A stretch of DNA of 64,000 bases from Chitinophaga rupis. Its GTDB lineage: Bacteria; Bacteroidota; Bacteroidia; Chitinophagales; Chitinophagaceae. A program made the position numbers and the translations under genes. Location of the stretch: the NCBI RefSeq assembly GCF_900109685.1, contig NZ_FOBB01000005.1, positions 1-64,000 of the forward strand. Direction: 5' to 3'. Of the stretch, positions 26,563 through 35,971 are shown one piece after another (position 1 is the stretch's first letter; each line of letters begins with the position of its first letter). The notes under the pieces were generated by a model. That model had not been told where the DNA came from. It searched no databases and saw nothing but the letters and a program-made list of their open reading frames with translations.

Positions 26563-26690
26563 TGTGGATATCTTTAATGTGGATAAATGTTACACGTGGA
26601 ACATTTTGAAAAGTCATAACTAATTGTATTTCAGTATACAACTAAAATGTGAATAACTCTGTTGTGGAAAACATCTTTTGGTGTGAATAA
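26563..26690 (-). other. Cluster of DnaA boxes: candidate replication origin (oriC)
   Basis: Five same-orientation boxes lie within 128 bp. Read on the plus strand they are TGTGGATAT (26563), TGTGGATAA (26578), TGTGAATAA (26648), TGTGGAAAA (26663) and TGTGAATAA (26682). Four fit the consensus TTWTNCACA on the minus strand and 26578 is the perfect E. coli box; 26563 has one mismatch. About four such sites are expected by chance in the whole window, so this density is unusual. A parS-like palindrome lies within the cluster. Neither dnaA nor other origin genes are in the window, but in Bacteroidota oriC is often not beside dnaA. Confidence 0.6.
26588..26603. promoter_or_regulatory. parS-like ParB binding site
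   Basis: TGTTACACGTGGAACA matches the widely conserved parS form TGTTNCACGTGNAACA and is one base from a perfect palindrome; the symmetry extends to 26586-26605. ParB-parS complexes mark the origin region in most bacteria. It is the only such site I found in the window. Confidence 0.65.
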
Positions 26691-27222
26691 GTGTAGGCGT
26701 CTTTTTCATGTTTGATGGGCATTTCCGGAAAGATGACCCTGCAAAAAGGGGATTGGTGGTGGATTTTCTGTAGAAAAAGGATCATTACAGGTAAACTATC
26801 CTGCTAAAATTTACAGCAGCGCTTCCTGAAATAACTATGGAAGTATACAACTAAACGGGGCTATTATTTAATATAGCAGTTATTTCTTACTTGTGGCTTC
26901 ACCGGGAGGTTGGTCTTTGGAGTTAGACTTAATAGTAGCTGTTATACTTTAAGGTGTACAGGTGCTTCTGTACGCCTGGGAGTTAAATAATCAGCCTGTT
27001 GGTAATGTCCGGAGGAGACGTACATGCCGGTTTGCCCGGTAATACTTCAGCGTTGGCATTTCAGCTGCTAAACAGGTCCACTTACCCCTCCCTGGTTGGA
27101 TCCCTCGTAAGGCCCGCTTGTGCCGGGGCTACGCTTTGTTACACCAGCGCATATAAGAATAGATCTTTGCGTTGTATATTCGCGCTGACCTGTTACTTGT
27201 CATTTATACATTTAAAACGTTC

Positions 27223-28236
27223 ATGAAAACACTGATTTGCACTACGCCCGGGCAGTTTGCCTACGGAGAAAAGGAAAAACCGGTTCTAACAAAAGGCCAG
27301 GCTATCATCAAAATAAGCCGCATTGGCATTTGCGGTACGGACCTGCATGCATTTGAAGGCACCCAGCCTTATTTTGAATATCCCCGCATTTTAGGGCATG
27401 AGCTATCCGGTGAGTTAGTGGAAGCCGATGGTGCGCCCGGCTTTGAAAAGGGCGAAGCCGTAACCTTTATACCTTATTTTAATTGCGGCACCTGTATTGC
27501 CTGCCGCTCGGGCAAGCCCAATTGCTGCACCAGCCTGAAAGTATGCGGCGTGCATGTGGACGGGGGCATGGTAGAATATTTATCGGTACCCAGCCATACG
27601 CTGGTACACGGGCAGGGGCTTTCTTTTGATGAGCTGGCGCTGGTGGAGCCGCTGGCCATTGGCGCGCATGGCGTACGCCGGGCCGCCGTGCAACCGGGCG
27701 AGTTTGTGCTGGTAGTAGGCGCGGGGCCTATTGGCCTGGGCATTATGGAATTTTCCCGTATTGCCGGCGCACAGGTAATTGCCATGGATATTAATGAACA
27801 CCGCCTGGCGTTCTGTAAAGATAAATTACAGGTTGCCCATACGGTGAATGCCACCTCCTCCGATGTGATGGAGCAGCTGAAACAGATCACTAACGGCGAC
27901 ATGCCTACGGTGGTAATAGATGCTACCGGCAGCTTAAAAGCTATTCAAAACGCATTTCAATATATGGCCCATGGCGCCCGTTATGTGCTGGTAGGGCTGC
28001 AGAAAGGGGAGATCAGCTTCTCGCATCCTGAATTTCACAAACGGGAATCGACCCTTATGAGCAGCCGCAACGCCACCCGTGAAGATTTTGAGCATGTAAT
28101 AAATTCCATGAAAAAAGGACTGGTAAAACCAGCTACTTATATTACCCACCGCGTTGGCTTTGATGCAGTAAAGGATAATTTTGAAAGCTGGCTGGATCCG
28201 GCGAATGGCGTGATCAAGGCGATGGCATCGTTTTAA
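27223..28236 (+). CDS. Zinc-dependent alcohol/polyol dehydrogenase
   Basis: A 337-residue medium-chain dehydrogenase. Catalytic zinc ligands are in GICGTDLHAFEG and LGHELSGE; the structural zinc loop has CGTCIACRSGKPNCC; the NAD(P)-binding turn is VVGAGPIGLGIMEF. The family includes L-gulonate 5-dehydrogenase, sorbitol dehydrogenase and threonine dehydrogenase; sugar acid or polyol oxidation is most likely. I chose the ATG at 27223 because the earlier ATG at 27172 adds a hydrophobic stretch unlike the family. It is the first gene right of the putative origin and is followed by a terminator, so it is probably monocistronic. Confidence 0.88.
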   Translation: MKTLICTTPGQFAYGEKEKPVLTKGQAIIKISRIGICGTDLHAFEGTQPYFEYPRILGHELSGELVEADGAPGFEKGEAVTFIPYFNCGTCIACRSGKPNCCTSLKVCGVHVDGGMVEYLSVPSHTLVHGQGLSFDELALVEPLAIGAHGVRRAAVQPGEFVLVVGAGPIGLGIMEFSRIAGAQVIAMDINEHRLAFCKDKLQVAHTVNATSSDVMEQLKQITNGDMPTVVIDATGSLKAIQNAFQYMAHGARYVLVGLQKGEISFSHPEFHKRESTLMSSRNATREDFEHVINSMKKGLVKPATYITHRVGFDAVKDNFESWLDPANGVIKAMASF

Positions 28237-28330
28237 TTACGGATGGTCAATGACGGTCCGCGAAACGGAAATGCCATTAAAAAATTAATTCGCATCAAAA
28301 GCAAATTAACCTTGTTTTTAGGAAAAAGAT

Positions 28331-28366
28331 AACTACACTTGTATTGTAAGCTACAAGTGTAGTTTT
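28331..28366 (+). terminator. Rho-independent terminator of the dehydrogenase gene
   Basis: A perfect 13-bp stem, AACTACACTTGTA (28331-28343) with TACAAGTGTAGTT (28352-28364), then TTTT. It lies 95 bp past the dehydrogenase stop, the likely end of that transcript. Confidence 0.8.
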
Positions 28367-28540
28367 GGCCATTAGAGGATCCTTTTTATATGCCTGCCGT
28401 TCGTGAAAAAGAGTATTAAAATATGTGGTAAGCCCCTGTGAAATTGTTAAACACGTCTGCAACCCCTGAATGGTCTTTTGAAGTATAATACCCAAAACTT
28501 AATATTCATGGAAGCGTTAAACCTGAGTAGCACAAATGGG

Positions 28541-30232
28541 ATGCGCCAGCGCATCCGGTCTATCTTTTTGCTGGTTATTGCCTTTACAATATCAAACAGC
28601 CTGTCTGCACAAACATTGCCTGATTCCATCATTACAAAGATCAATGCACTTTTTGACCAATGGAATAATCCAAACAGCCCCGGTTGTGCAGTGGGCATCG
28701 TAAGAAATGATTCCCTTATTTTTTCCAAAGGATATGGAATGGCAAACCTGGAATACAGTATCCCTAATTCCGGTGAAACGATCTTCCACATGGCATCTGT
28801 ATCCAAGCAATTTACGGCCTTTGCTATTGTGCTGCTGGCAAGGCAGGGTAAGCTGCAACTGGATGATGACATCCGCAAATACCTTCCCTGGTTCCCTGAT
28901 CTGAAAGAAAAGATCACCATACGCCATCTTTTAAATCATACCAGTGGCATAAGGGATCAATGGCAATTGGTGGCCATCCAGGGTACCCGGCTCGATGATG
29001 TGATCACACAGGAGCATATCATCAAAATTTTGAGCAAACAGCAGGCATTGAACTTTAAACCCGGTGAAGAATACAGTTATTCCAACAGCAATTTTACCTT
29101 ACTGGCAGAAATAGTCAAAGCTGTTTCAGGCCAGTCATTCAGGCAATTTACAGATTCGGCTATTTTTAAGCCCCTGGGAATGATGCATACACACTTTCAT
29201 GATGATTATACAGAAATTGTAAATAACCGGGCAGACTCTTATAACCGGAAAGACAGTGCTCATTATGCGAAAAGTATCTTAAGCTATTCCAACGCAGGGG
29301 CAACCAGTCTTTTTACCAATGTAAAGGATATGTCGAAATGGATAAGCAATTTTTATGATCATAAAGTAGGAGATCAAAAGGACATTGATGTACTGACTAC
29401 AAAGACAAGACTGAGCAACGGGAAGGAGCTAAGCTATGCTGCAGGGATCGTATCTGATACCTACAACGGCTGGCGGCAGTTTTCACACGGTGGGGGAGAT
29501 GCCGGGTTCAGAACCTTTATTGCTGCTTTTCCGGACCTGAAAATGGGTGTTATTGTTTTCGGTAATGTGAATGATTTTAATCCTACCGGTAAAGCTCATC
29601 AGATTGCCGGGCTTTTTGCCGGCGATACAACGAAAAAGGTTCCTGACATTAAAGAGGAGAAAAAAGATGAAAGCGCTGCGGCCCTTTCAAACAATGACAC
29701 GATGTTTTTACATAAATATCTTGGTAATTACGTGAGCGATGCGGGTATTACCCTTGCCCTGGAAATAAAAGACAGCAAGCTCTATTACCGCTCAGATGGC
29801 GGGCCATCGTTGATGAAAAAGGATTCAACCAACAAGTATTCCATGTTTTATGCCCCGGAGATCCGTTTTTCCTTTGACATGCATGCAAAAGACACTACCA
29901 TCTCCGTTACCACACCCGACCAGAAATTTGTCTTAAAAAAGTATGTACCCATCCTGCCGGAAGATAAAGCGCTGCAGGCCTATACCGGCCGGTATTATAG
30001 CCCGGAGCTTGATTGCAGCTATGAAATAGTGCTGAAAGATCACCGCCTGTATCTGACCAATAATAAATATAATGATATGCCGCTTACCTTAGCCGGTCCT
30101 GATCATTTGCTCACGGAGTTTTGGTGGATGGATCATTTAACGGTGAAACGCAACAAATTAAATCAGATAACCGGCTTTGAAATAAGCAGCGGCCGTGTAA
30201 TGCAGGTGGCGTTTAATAAAATGGGAAAGTAG
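28541..30232 (+). CDS. Serine hydrolase (class C beta-lactamase-like)
   Basis: An exported protein of about 563 residues. The signal peptide ends at SLSAQ. The penicillin-binding fold (about 20-360) has the nucleophile motif SVSK (ASVSKQFTAFA), the YSN motif (EYSYSNSNF) and HGGG in place of KTG. The C-terminal part (about 380-560) looks like the lipocalin-type extension common in Bacteroidota. Relatives include esterases and D-aminopeptidases; true beta-lactamase activity should not be assumed. In-frame ATGs at 28508 and 28478 are possible alternatives; 28541 gives the most typical signal peptide. It is not obviously in an operon. Confidence 0.85.
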   Translation: MRQRIRSIFLLVIAFTISNSLSAQTLPDSIITKINALFDQWNNPNSPGCAVGIVRNDSLIFSKGYGMANLEYSIPNSGETIFHMASVSKQFTAFAIVLLARQGKLQLDDDIRKYLPWFPDLKEKITIRHLLNHTSGIRDQWQLVAIQGTRLDDVITQEHIIKILSKQQALNFKPGEEYSYSNSNFTLLAEIVKAVSGQSFRQFTDSAIFKPLGMMHTHFHDDYTEIVNNRADSYNRKDSAHYAKSILSYSNAGATSLFTNVKDMSKWISNFYDHKVGDQKDIDVLTTKTRLSNGKELSYAAGIVSDTYNGWRQFSHGGGDAGFRTFIAAFPDLKMGVIVFGNVNDFNPTGKAHQIAGLFAGDTTKKVPDIKEEKKDESAAALSNNDTMFLHKYLGNYVSDAGITLALEIKDSKLYYRSDGGPSLMKKDSTNKYSMFYAPEIRFSFDMHAKDTTISVTTPDQKFVLKKYVPILPEDKALQAYTGRYYSPELDCSYEIVLKDHRLYLTNNKYNDMPLTLAGPDHLLTEFWWMDHLTVKRNKLNQITGFEISSGRVMQVAFNKMGK

Positions 30233-30239
30233 CGGCTAT

Positions 30240-30294
30240 TCGTAATTGATAATTATCTTCGCTGCATCCATTCGTAATTGACAATTCGTAATTT
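30240..30294. repeat. Family A repeat arms before the small lipoprotein gene
   Basis: Two same-direction arms, ATTCGTAATTGATAATTA and ATTCGTAATTGACAATTCG, run up to the ATG at 30295. They match the right arms of the other family A elements but lack an opposite arm, so this copy may be partial. Confidence 0.55.
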
Positions 30295-30708
30295 ATGAGA
30301 AACGTCCTTCTCTACTTCTCCTGCCTCCTCCTCTGGGCCTGCAACGGCAAGCAATGCGGTAAAGCAACCGTTACAGATAAGGCCACCGATTCACTCCACA
30401 CCGCTGAAAAATGGCAGGGCGTGATCCATGCCCTTACCTGCCAGGATATTGATGTGCAGCTTACCTTTACCCGCGCACGCGGCGCAGATACCGGCACTTA
30501 CCAAATGAGCCAGCACTGCCGGGAAAACGATAACACCTTTACAGACAGCGGTACCTGGCAGGTGAAAAAAGGGAAGGACATGATCTATATGCTGCAAAGC
30601 AAAAGCGACGGTACCTCCCACAGCTACCGCATTAACGGTAACCGCCTGCTGGAGCTGGATGCAGACCGCAAAGAAGTGGATAGCTATTACCTGGAGAAAG
30701 TAGAGTAG
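30295..30708 (+). CDS. Small lipoprotein, NlpE-like
   Basis: A 137-residue lipoprotein. A signal segment with LLLWAC gives the lipid-modified Cys near residue 16. The rest is a small beta-rich domain (VIHALTCQDIDVQLTFTRA, GTYQMSQ, SGTWQVKKGKDMIYMLQ, LLELDADRKEV) matching the N-terminal region of NlpE, an envelope-stress/copper-response lipoprotein. The NlpE link is by resemblance and not certain. The start is directly after a repeat arm, so its promoter must lie in or before the repeat. Confidence 0.75.
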   Translation: MRNVLLYFSCLLLWACNGKQCGKATVTDKATDSLHTAEKWQGVIHALTCQDIDVQLTFTRARGADTGTYQMSQHCRENDNTFTDSGTWQVKKGKDMIYMLQSKSDGTSHSYRINGNRLLELDADRKEVDSYYLEKVE

Positions 30709-30731
30709 CCGCGCCTTAATTAAATATCCCC

Positions 30732-30739
30732 TACCTTTA
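30732..30739 (+). promoter_or_regulatory. Possible -7 promoter box
   Basis: TACCTTTA resembles the Bacteroidota -7 motif TAnnTTTG (last base differs) and lies 22 bp before the ATG of the receptor gene at 30762. No clear -33 TTTG is visible at the right spacing. Confidence 0.25.
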
Positions 30740-30761
30740 TCCCCGTAATCCGTGAACCAGA

Positions 30762-32681
30762 ATGGGGGGCCAATATTTACAATCTGCCATTAGGCGCTGT
30801 TCCACAATACTGTTCTTATGCCTGTTAATGATGGCGGTAATACCCACCCGCGCACAGCAGCCGGTAGCCATCAGCAATGCGCTGGAACAGCATATTTTTA
30901 CTTTTGGAGAGATCGAATACCTGCAGGATCCATCCGGCGCCCTTACCATACAGCAGGTGAGCAGCCCGGCCTTTAACGGCTTTGCACCCAATAAACAAAG
31001 CACTCCGCAAAACCATCAGTTAGGAAAAGTATACTGGTACCGCATCAAAATAAAAAATGATCCCGCAGTAAAAAAGCATTTCATCCTGGAATACTTTGAC
31101 CAGACCATTGATGAGCTAACGGCCTACATACCAGATGCAGACGGGCATTTTCGGCAGCTGCAAATGGGCGATCAATACCCTTTTAAGCAACGCATGTTCC
31201 TGCACAAGAACTTTGAGCTGGACCTGGATAACAGCATGGCAGGGGAGCAGGTGTATTACTTCCGCATCCGCTCTGCACAAATAGCAGACGTGATCATTGT
31301 GCTGCGCTCTGTTAACAAATTTGTGGGCTACGCCCTCAATGAATACTTCAGCTTCGGGATCTTTTATGGCATGATCCTGATCTTCAGCTTTTACAACCTG
31401 ATCATGTTCCTGGCCGTACGGCAGCGCCAGTATTTATATTATGTATTGTATAACCTCAGCGTGGCGCTGTACGAGATGTGTACGGATGGTATTGCCTACC
31501 AGTACCTGTGGCCGCACGCCCCGGCCTGGAACCAGTATGCTTTTGCCATACCGCTATGCTGTATGAGCATTTTTGCCCTGCTGTTCACCCGCAAGCTGCT
31601 GTATGTAAGGTCAAGAGCGCCGTTGCTGAATAAGATCATCATGGGCATTATTGCCGCCCGCGTGTTATTCTTCCTGGCCGCCCTGGCGCTGAACCGTAGC
31701 TGGTTTAATTACAAATTCATAGAAATGCTGCCGCTGGCCGTTGCTTTTGGCACCGGCATTTATATATGGAGGCGGGGATACCGGCCGGCTCGCTTTTTTG
31801 TGCTGGCCTACAGCTTCCTGTTCGTGGGATTTATGCTTAAGTTCTTTATTATGCTGGGGTATGAGTGGCTGAATTTTGGGGTGATCAGCTATTACAGCCT
31901 GAGCTTTTGCTTTATCCTGGAAATGTTCTTCCTGTCCTTTGCCATTGGCGATAAGGTACGCCTGCTGAAAAAGAAGAAAGACAAGGCGCAGCGGCAGATC
32001 ATTAGCCAGATGACGGAGAATGCCCGCCTGAAGGACACCCTGAACCGGGAGCTGGAATCGCAGGTAAAGGAGCGTACCCGGGAGCTGTTTGAGAAATCAG
32101 AGCTGATCGCACAGCAGAATGAGGAGCTGCAGCAGGCTAACCAGCTGCTGCAGGAGCAGTCCCTGGAAATATCCCGTATGAACGACCTGCTGGAACAGGA
32201 TAACCGGCAGCTGCAAACCAATGTGGAAAAGGTATCCCGGGCCAGGGTGCTTTCTGCCCCGGTGGATTTTGAGGAGTTCAGCAAGATCTACCCCGATAAG
32301 GAAAGCTGCTTTAAGTTCCTGGCTGAGCTGAAATGGAGCCAGGGTTATGCCTGCCGGAAATGCGGGCACGATCATTATTTCAACGGGCATTTAATATACA
32401 GCCGCCGCTGCGCCAAATGCGGGTACGAGGAATCCGTAACCGCCAACACCATTTTACAGAATACCCGAATAGATATCAATAAGGCCTTTTACATGATCTT
32501 CCTGGTGTACTCCACCAAAGGCAAAATATCCTCCCATAAACTCTCCGAGATCCTGAACATCCGCCAAAGTACCTGCTGGTCTTACAGCACCCGTATTAAA
32601 AAAGTAATGGAGGAAAGGAAGAAAACCCTGCAAAATTCCGACGAAAAAGGATGGAGCAAGCTGGTTATGGAATATGATTAA
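30762..32681 (+). CDS. 7TM-DISM membrane receptor fused to an IS1595-type zinc-ribbon and helix-turn-helix
   Basis: A 639-residue fusion. It has a signal peptide (about 1-31), a 7TMR-DISMED2-like extracytoplasmic carbohydrate-sensing domain (about 50-190), seven membrane helices (about 195-402) and a coiled coil (about 403-495). The end is unusual: two CxxC pairs (Cys531/534 and Cys550/553) form a zinc ribbon, followed by SVTANTILQNTRIDINKA and SSHKLSEILNIRQSTCW. That is the layout of the N-terminal DNA-binding part of IS1595/ISXO2 transposases, without any DDE catalytic domain. I infer a signal receptor whose cytosolic output is a domesticated transposase DNA-binding module. The reading frame is open throughout, with no frameshift. 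Confidence 0.88.
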   Translation: MGGQYLQSAIRRCSTILFLCLLMMAVIPTRAQQPVAISNALEQHIFTFGEIEYLQDPSGALTIQQVSSPAFNGFAPNKQSTPQNHQLGKVYWYRIKIKNDPAVKKHFILEYFDQTIDELTAYIPDADGHFRQLQMGDQYPFKQRMFLHKNFELDLDNSMAGEQVYYFRIRSAQIADVIIVLRSVNKFVGYALNEYFSFGIFYGMILIFSFYNLIMFLAVRQRQYLYYVLYNLSVALYEMCTDGIAYQYLWPHAPAWNQYAFAIPLCCMSIFALLFTRKLLYVRSRAPLLNKIIMGIIAARVLFFLAALALNRSWFNYKFIEMLPLAVAFGTGIYIWRRGYRPARFFVLAYSFLFVGFMLKFFIMLGYEWLNFGVISYYSLSFCFILEMFFLSFAIGDKVRLLKKKKDKAQRQIISQMTENARLKDTLNRELESQVKERTRELFEKSELIAQQNEELQQANQLLQEQSLEISRMNDLLEQDNRQLQTNVEKVSRARVLSAPVDFEEFSKIYPDKESCFKFLAELKWSQGYACRKCGHDHYFNGHLIYSRRCAKCGYEESVTANTILQNTRIDINKAFYMIFLVYSTKGKISSHKLSEILNIRQSTCWSYSTRIKKVMEERKKTLQNSDEKGWSKLVMEYD

Positions 32682-32849
32682 CCCCTTTTCAGGCAGGTAA
32701 TCATCCGTATCAGTTTCTTGCAATTTACCCCCCGGCCGCGGGCGGAATGCCCTTGATTATCAGGGTCGTTCACCCGTTTCAATTTACGGTAGCCAAGCGT
32801 ATCAAAATAATTATAACAACTTTATTATCAACAAGTTATAAAAAATATT

Positions 32850-32881
32850 TTTGGTTTTCAACTTAATTTTCAGATAACTTT
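32850..32881 (+). promoter_or_regulatory. Likely promoter of the SusC-SusD-GH30 locus
   Basis: TTTG (32850-32853) and TAACTTT (32875-32881), 21 bases apart, fit the Bacteroidota primary sigma pattern of -33 TTTG and -7 TAnnTTTG. They lie in the 312-bp gap before the SusC gene, which otherwise shows only AT-rich sequence. Confidence 0.5.
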
Positions 32882-32993
32882 ACAGCAATAGTTCTACCGT
32901 AAGTTTTCCATGTTGTGAGATCAGAACCGCGAACGTTTATGAGATCCAACCAAAACAGATACTAAAACCAAAGACTCGTATTCTATTACATTT

Positions 32994-35960
32994 ATGTTTA
33001 TCCACATGCAAAAGAAGTTTACGCTTTTAATGGCCTTCCTGTTGCTGGCGGTGCTGTATGCCGGCGCACAGGATCTTGCCATAAAGGGGCACGTCCAGGA
33101 CCAGCAGGGAAATCCCCTGCCAGGTGTGTCCATCTCAGTTAAAAATACCAGCAAGGGCGCCATTACCCAGCCGGATGGTAATTTCAGCATCCAGGCAGCC
33201 GCATCGGATGTGCTGGTATTTTCCTATATCGGGTTTGTTGCACAGGAGGTGCCGGTGAATAACCAAACCACCATCAACATTACCCTACAGGATCAGAACA
33301 AGCAGCTGAACGAGGTGGTCGTAGTAGGGTATGGCACCCAACGGAAAAAGGACATTACCGGTTCCGTATCCGTAGTAGGGGAAAAGGAATTTGCTTCCCG
33401 TCCCAATACCCAGCTGGGATCTGTGCTGCAGGGCAAAGCGCCCGGCGTGCAGGTGCTGGCCTCCTCGGGTAAACCCTCTGCCGGATTAAACATCCGCATA
33501 CGCGGTACCAGCTCTATCAGCAGCAGCAGCAACCCGCTGTATGTAATAGATGGGGTGCCTACTACAGATACCCGTTCCCTGAACCCATCGGATATTGAAA
33601 GCGTATCTGTATTAAAAGATGCTTCCTCTGCCGCTATCTATGGCGCTTCCGGCGCTAACGGCGTAGTATTGATCACTACCCGCAAGGGAAAAACGGGCGA
33701 TCCCCGGTTTGAGTTCAATGCCTACGGCGGTTACTCCTCTGTATGGAAAAGAATGGATGTGCTGAACGGCCCCCAGTATAAAGACCTGATGACCGAATTA
33801 GGCTACATCACCGACTGGAATAAATACAACCAGAACACCAACTGGCAGGATGAAATATTCCGCAAAGGCACTTCACAGAACTACCAGCTGTCTATGTCCG
33901 GCAAAACGGATAAAACCACCTATTACCTTTCCGGTGGCTGGGTACAGCAGAACGGTGCTATCCGTTCCGCTACCATGGACCGTTTTAACTTTAAGGTGAA
34001 CCTGGAGCAAAAGGTGAACAACTGGCTTACCATGGGTACCAACGTGGCTTACAGCCGCTGGCACGATGTGGATGTTACGGATAACATTGGCGTGGATAGA
34101 GGCGGTGTGCTGTTAGGCACCCTGGCCACCCCGCCGGTAATAGGCATTTACAATGCAGATGGTACTTTTACCAGCAACCCTTTCCAGGACTGGGAAAACC
34201 CCGTTGCCAGCACCGATGGTGCGGACCGCGGTTATAAGCAACAGCGCCTGCTGGGTAATGTGTATGCAGAAATATACCTGCTGCCTGAGCTGAAGTTCCG
34301 CAGCAACTTTGGAGTGGATTATAATAACTCCGTGTACGATTATTTCCTGGACCCCTTCCGCACCAGCTATGGCCGGGCACAAAAGGGCAGAGGTAAGAAT
34401 ACAACCGACCTGGTAAACTACTGGATCGCAGAGAATACGCTTTCTTATAACAAAACCTTTGGCAAACATACCGTTGGCGCTTTGGGTGGCGTGGTAGCAC
34501 AAAAAACCAAATGGGAAAGCGCCACTATAGAAAAAACAGGTTTTTCCGGCGGCAGCATTCCCACTACCAATGCCGGTTCTGTTTTTGTGAGCGCAGACAA
34601 TACCAAATCAGAAAAAAGTAATGCCTCTTTCCTGGGCAGGATCAACTATAGTTATGCTGATAAATATTTGCTGACAGCTAACTTCCGTGCAGATGCATCT
34701 TCCATTTTCGGGCCAGCGCACCGTTGGGGTTACTTCCCCTCCGCATCAGTAGGCTGGCGTATTTCACAGGAAGAGTTTATGAAGGGCGTAACCGCTATCA
34801 ATGACCTGAAGCTGCGTGCCGGCTGGGGTAAGGTAGGTAACGACCAACTAGGCGATAGCCGTTATGCATGGCTGGGCCTTGTAGGCAGCGGCAGCAACTA
34901 TCCCATTGGCGGTGTGGTATTACCCGGTAGCACACCTTCCTCTTTCGAGAACAGGAACCTGAAATGGGAAGCTACCGAACAATATAATGTGGGTATAGAT
35001 GTAGCCGTGCTGGATTCCCGTCTGAGCTTTAGTGCAGATGCTTATGTGAAAAATACTTCCGACCTGCTGCTGAATGTGCCCGTGCCTAAATCCACCGGTT
35101 TTGATATCTCCACCCAGAACGTTGGTAAGATCCAGAATAAAGGTTTAGAGTTCCTGGTAAGCTCCCGCAACTTTGTAGGCGAGTTCCAGTGGGAAACGGA
35201 TTTCAATATTTCCTTTAACCGCAATAAGGTAGTAGACATTGTTGGGCAGGATATTTTTAACGCCAATGTATCTAACCGTGGTAACGTAAGCCTGGCGCGT
35301 GAAGGCGAGCCCCTGGGCGTGTTCTACGGTTATGTGGCTGCCGGCGTGGATCCGGAAACCGGTAACATGCAGTACCTGGATAAAACCGGTAAAAAAACCT
35401 TCGCACCTGCTGCAGAGGACCGCACGATCATTGGTAATCCCAACCCGGATTTCCTGTATGGGTTAACCAACAATTTCAGCTATAAGAACATCCGTTTAAG
35501 CGTGTTCCTGCAGGGCTCACAGGGTAATGATATGTTCAATGCCTCCCGCATAGAAACAGAATCTATGATAGACCCGCGCAACCAGAGCACAGCCGTGCTG
35601 CGCCGCTGGAAAACACCGGGCCAGGTAACAGATGTTCCCAAAGCGGTGGCTAATAATTCAGATAACTCCCGCATCTCTACCCGTTACGTGGAGAACGGCT
35701 CTTACATGCGGGTGAAATCCGCTACCCTGAGCTACGATCTGCCGGCGGACCTGCTGAGCAGAATTAAGCTGAAAAGCCTGCGTGTATACGTAACCGGTGA
35801 AAACCTGTTCACCTTTACCAAGTACACCGGTTTTGATCCGGAGGTGAATTTCCTGGGTAACAGCACCAACGCTACAGAAGCTAATACCTCTATGGGTGTT
35901 GACTTTGGTACTTACCCGCAAACGCGTAACCTGATTGTGGGCTTAAATGTTTCATTCTAA
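32994..35960 (+). CDS. SusC/RagA family TonB-linked outer-membrane receptor
   Basis: A 988-residue outer-membrane importer of the SusC type. Signal peptide (about 1-25, ending AGAQ), carboxypeptidase-like domain (about 28-105), the SusC signature NEVVVVGYGTQRKKDITGSV, a plug with RIRGTSSISSSSNPLYVIDG, and a beta barrel ending in VSF. With SusD it forms the lid-and-barrel complex that takes up oligosaccharides. SusD follows 11 bp later. The ATG at 33006 is an alternative start. A GH30 enzyme downstream suggests a beta-glucan-type substrate. No ECF sigma/anti-sigma pair or hybrid regulator is adjacent to drive it. Confidence 0.95.
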   Translation: MFIHMQKKFTLLMAFLLLAVLYAGAQDLAIKGHVQDQQGNPLPGVSISVKNTSKGAITQPDGNFSIQAAASDVLVFSYIGFVAQEVPVNNQTTINITLQDQNKQLNEVVVVGYGTQRKKDITGSVSVVGEKEFASRPNTQLGSVLQGKAPGVQVLASSGKPSAGLNIRIRGTSSISSSSNPLYVIDGVPTTDTRSLNPSDIESVSVLKDASSAAIYGASGANGVVLITTRKGKTGDPRFEFNAYGGYSSVWKRMDVLNGPQYKDLMTELGYITDWNKYNQNTNWQDEIFRKGTSQNYQLSMSGKTDKTTYYLSGGWVQQNGAIRSATMDRFNFKVNLEQKVNNWLTMGTNVAYSRWHDVDVTDNIGVDRGGVLLGTLATPPVIGIYNADGTFTSNPFQDWENPVASTDGADRGYKQQRLLGNVYAEIYLLPELKFRSNFGVDYNNSVYDYFLDPFRTSYGRAQKGRGKNTTDLVNYWIAENTLSYNKTFGKHTVGALGGVVAQKTKWESATIEKTGFSGGSIPTTNAGSVFVSADNTKSEKSNASFLGRINYSYADKYLLTANFRADASSIFGPAHRWGYFPSASVGWRISQEEFMKGVTAINDLKLRAGWGKVGNDQLGDSRYAWLGLVGSGSNYPIGGVVLPGSTPSSFENRNLKWEATEQYNVGIDVAVLDSRLSFSADAYVKNTSDLLLNVPVPKSTGFDISTQNVGKIQNKGLEFLVSSRNFVGEFQWETDFNISFNRNKVVDIVGQDIFNANVSNRGNVSLAREGEPLGVFYGYVAAGVDPETGNMQYLDKTGKKTFAPAAEDRTIIGNPNPDFLYGLTNNFSYKNIRLSVFLQGSQGNDMFNASRIETESMIDPRNQSTAVLRRWKTPGQVTDVPKAVANNSDNSRISTRYVENGSYMRVKSATLSYDLPADLLSRIKLKSLRVYVTGENLFTFTKYTGFDPEVNFLGNSTNATEANTSMGVDFGTYPQTRNLIVGLNVSF

Positions 35961-35971
35961 TTCTTACAACT

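Larger units (their letters stand above)
26309..27222. other. 914-bp gene-free region between divergent genes
   Basis: Genes on the left read left and the gene on the right reads right. Two small frames (26370-26552 minus and 26999-27226 plus) show no domains or start signals and are not called. A 14-bp direct repeat, AGTATACAACTAAA, occurs at 26633-26646 and 26842-26855. The left part holds the DnaA-box cluster and parS-like site listed separately. The right part probably includes the promoter of the dehydrogenase gene. Confidence 0.6.

Noticed and set aside
26999..27226. A 75-codon frame right before the dehydrogenase
   Set aside because: It overlaps the dehydrogenase start, has no family features and lies in the putative origin region.
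28236..28290. A further family A repeat after the dehydrogenase
   Set aside because: Only short fragments (ATTACGGA, CAATGACGG) resemble the family; too weak to list.
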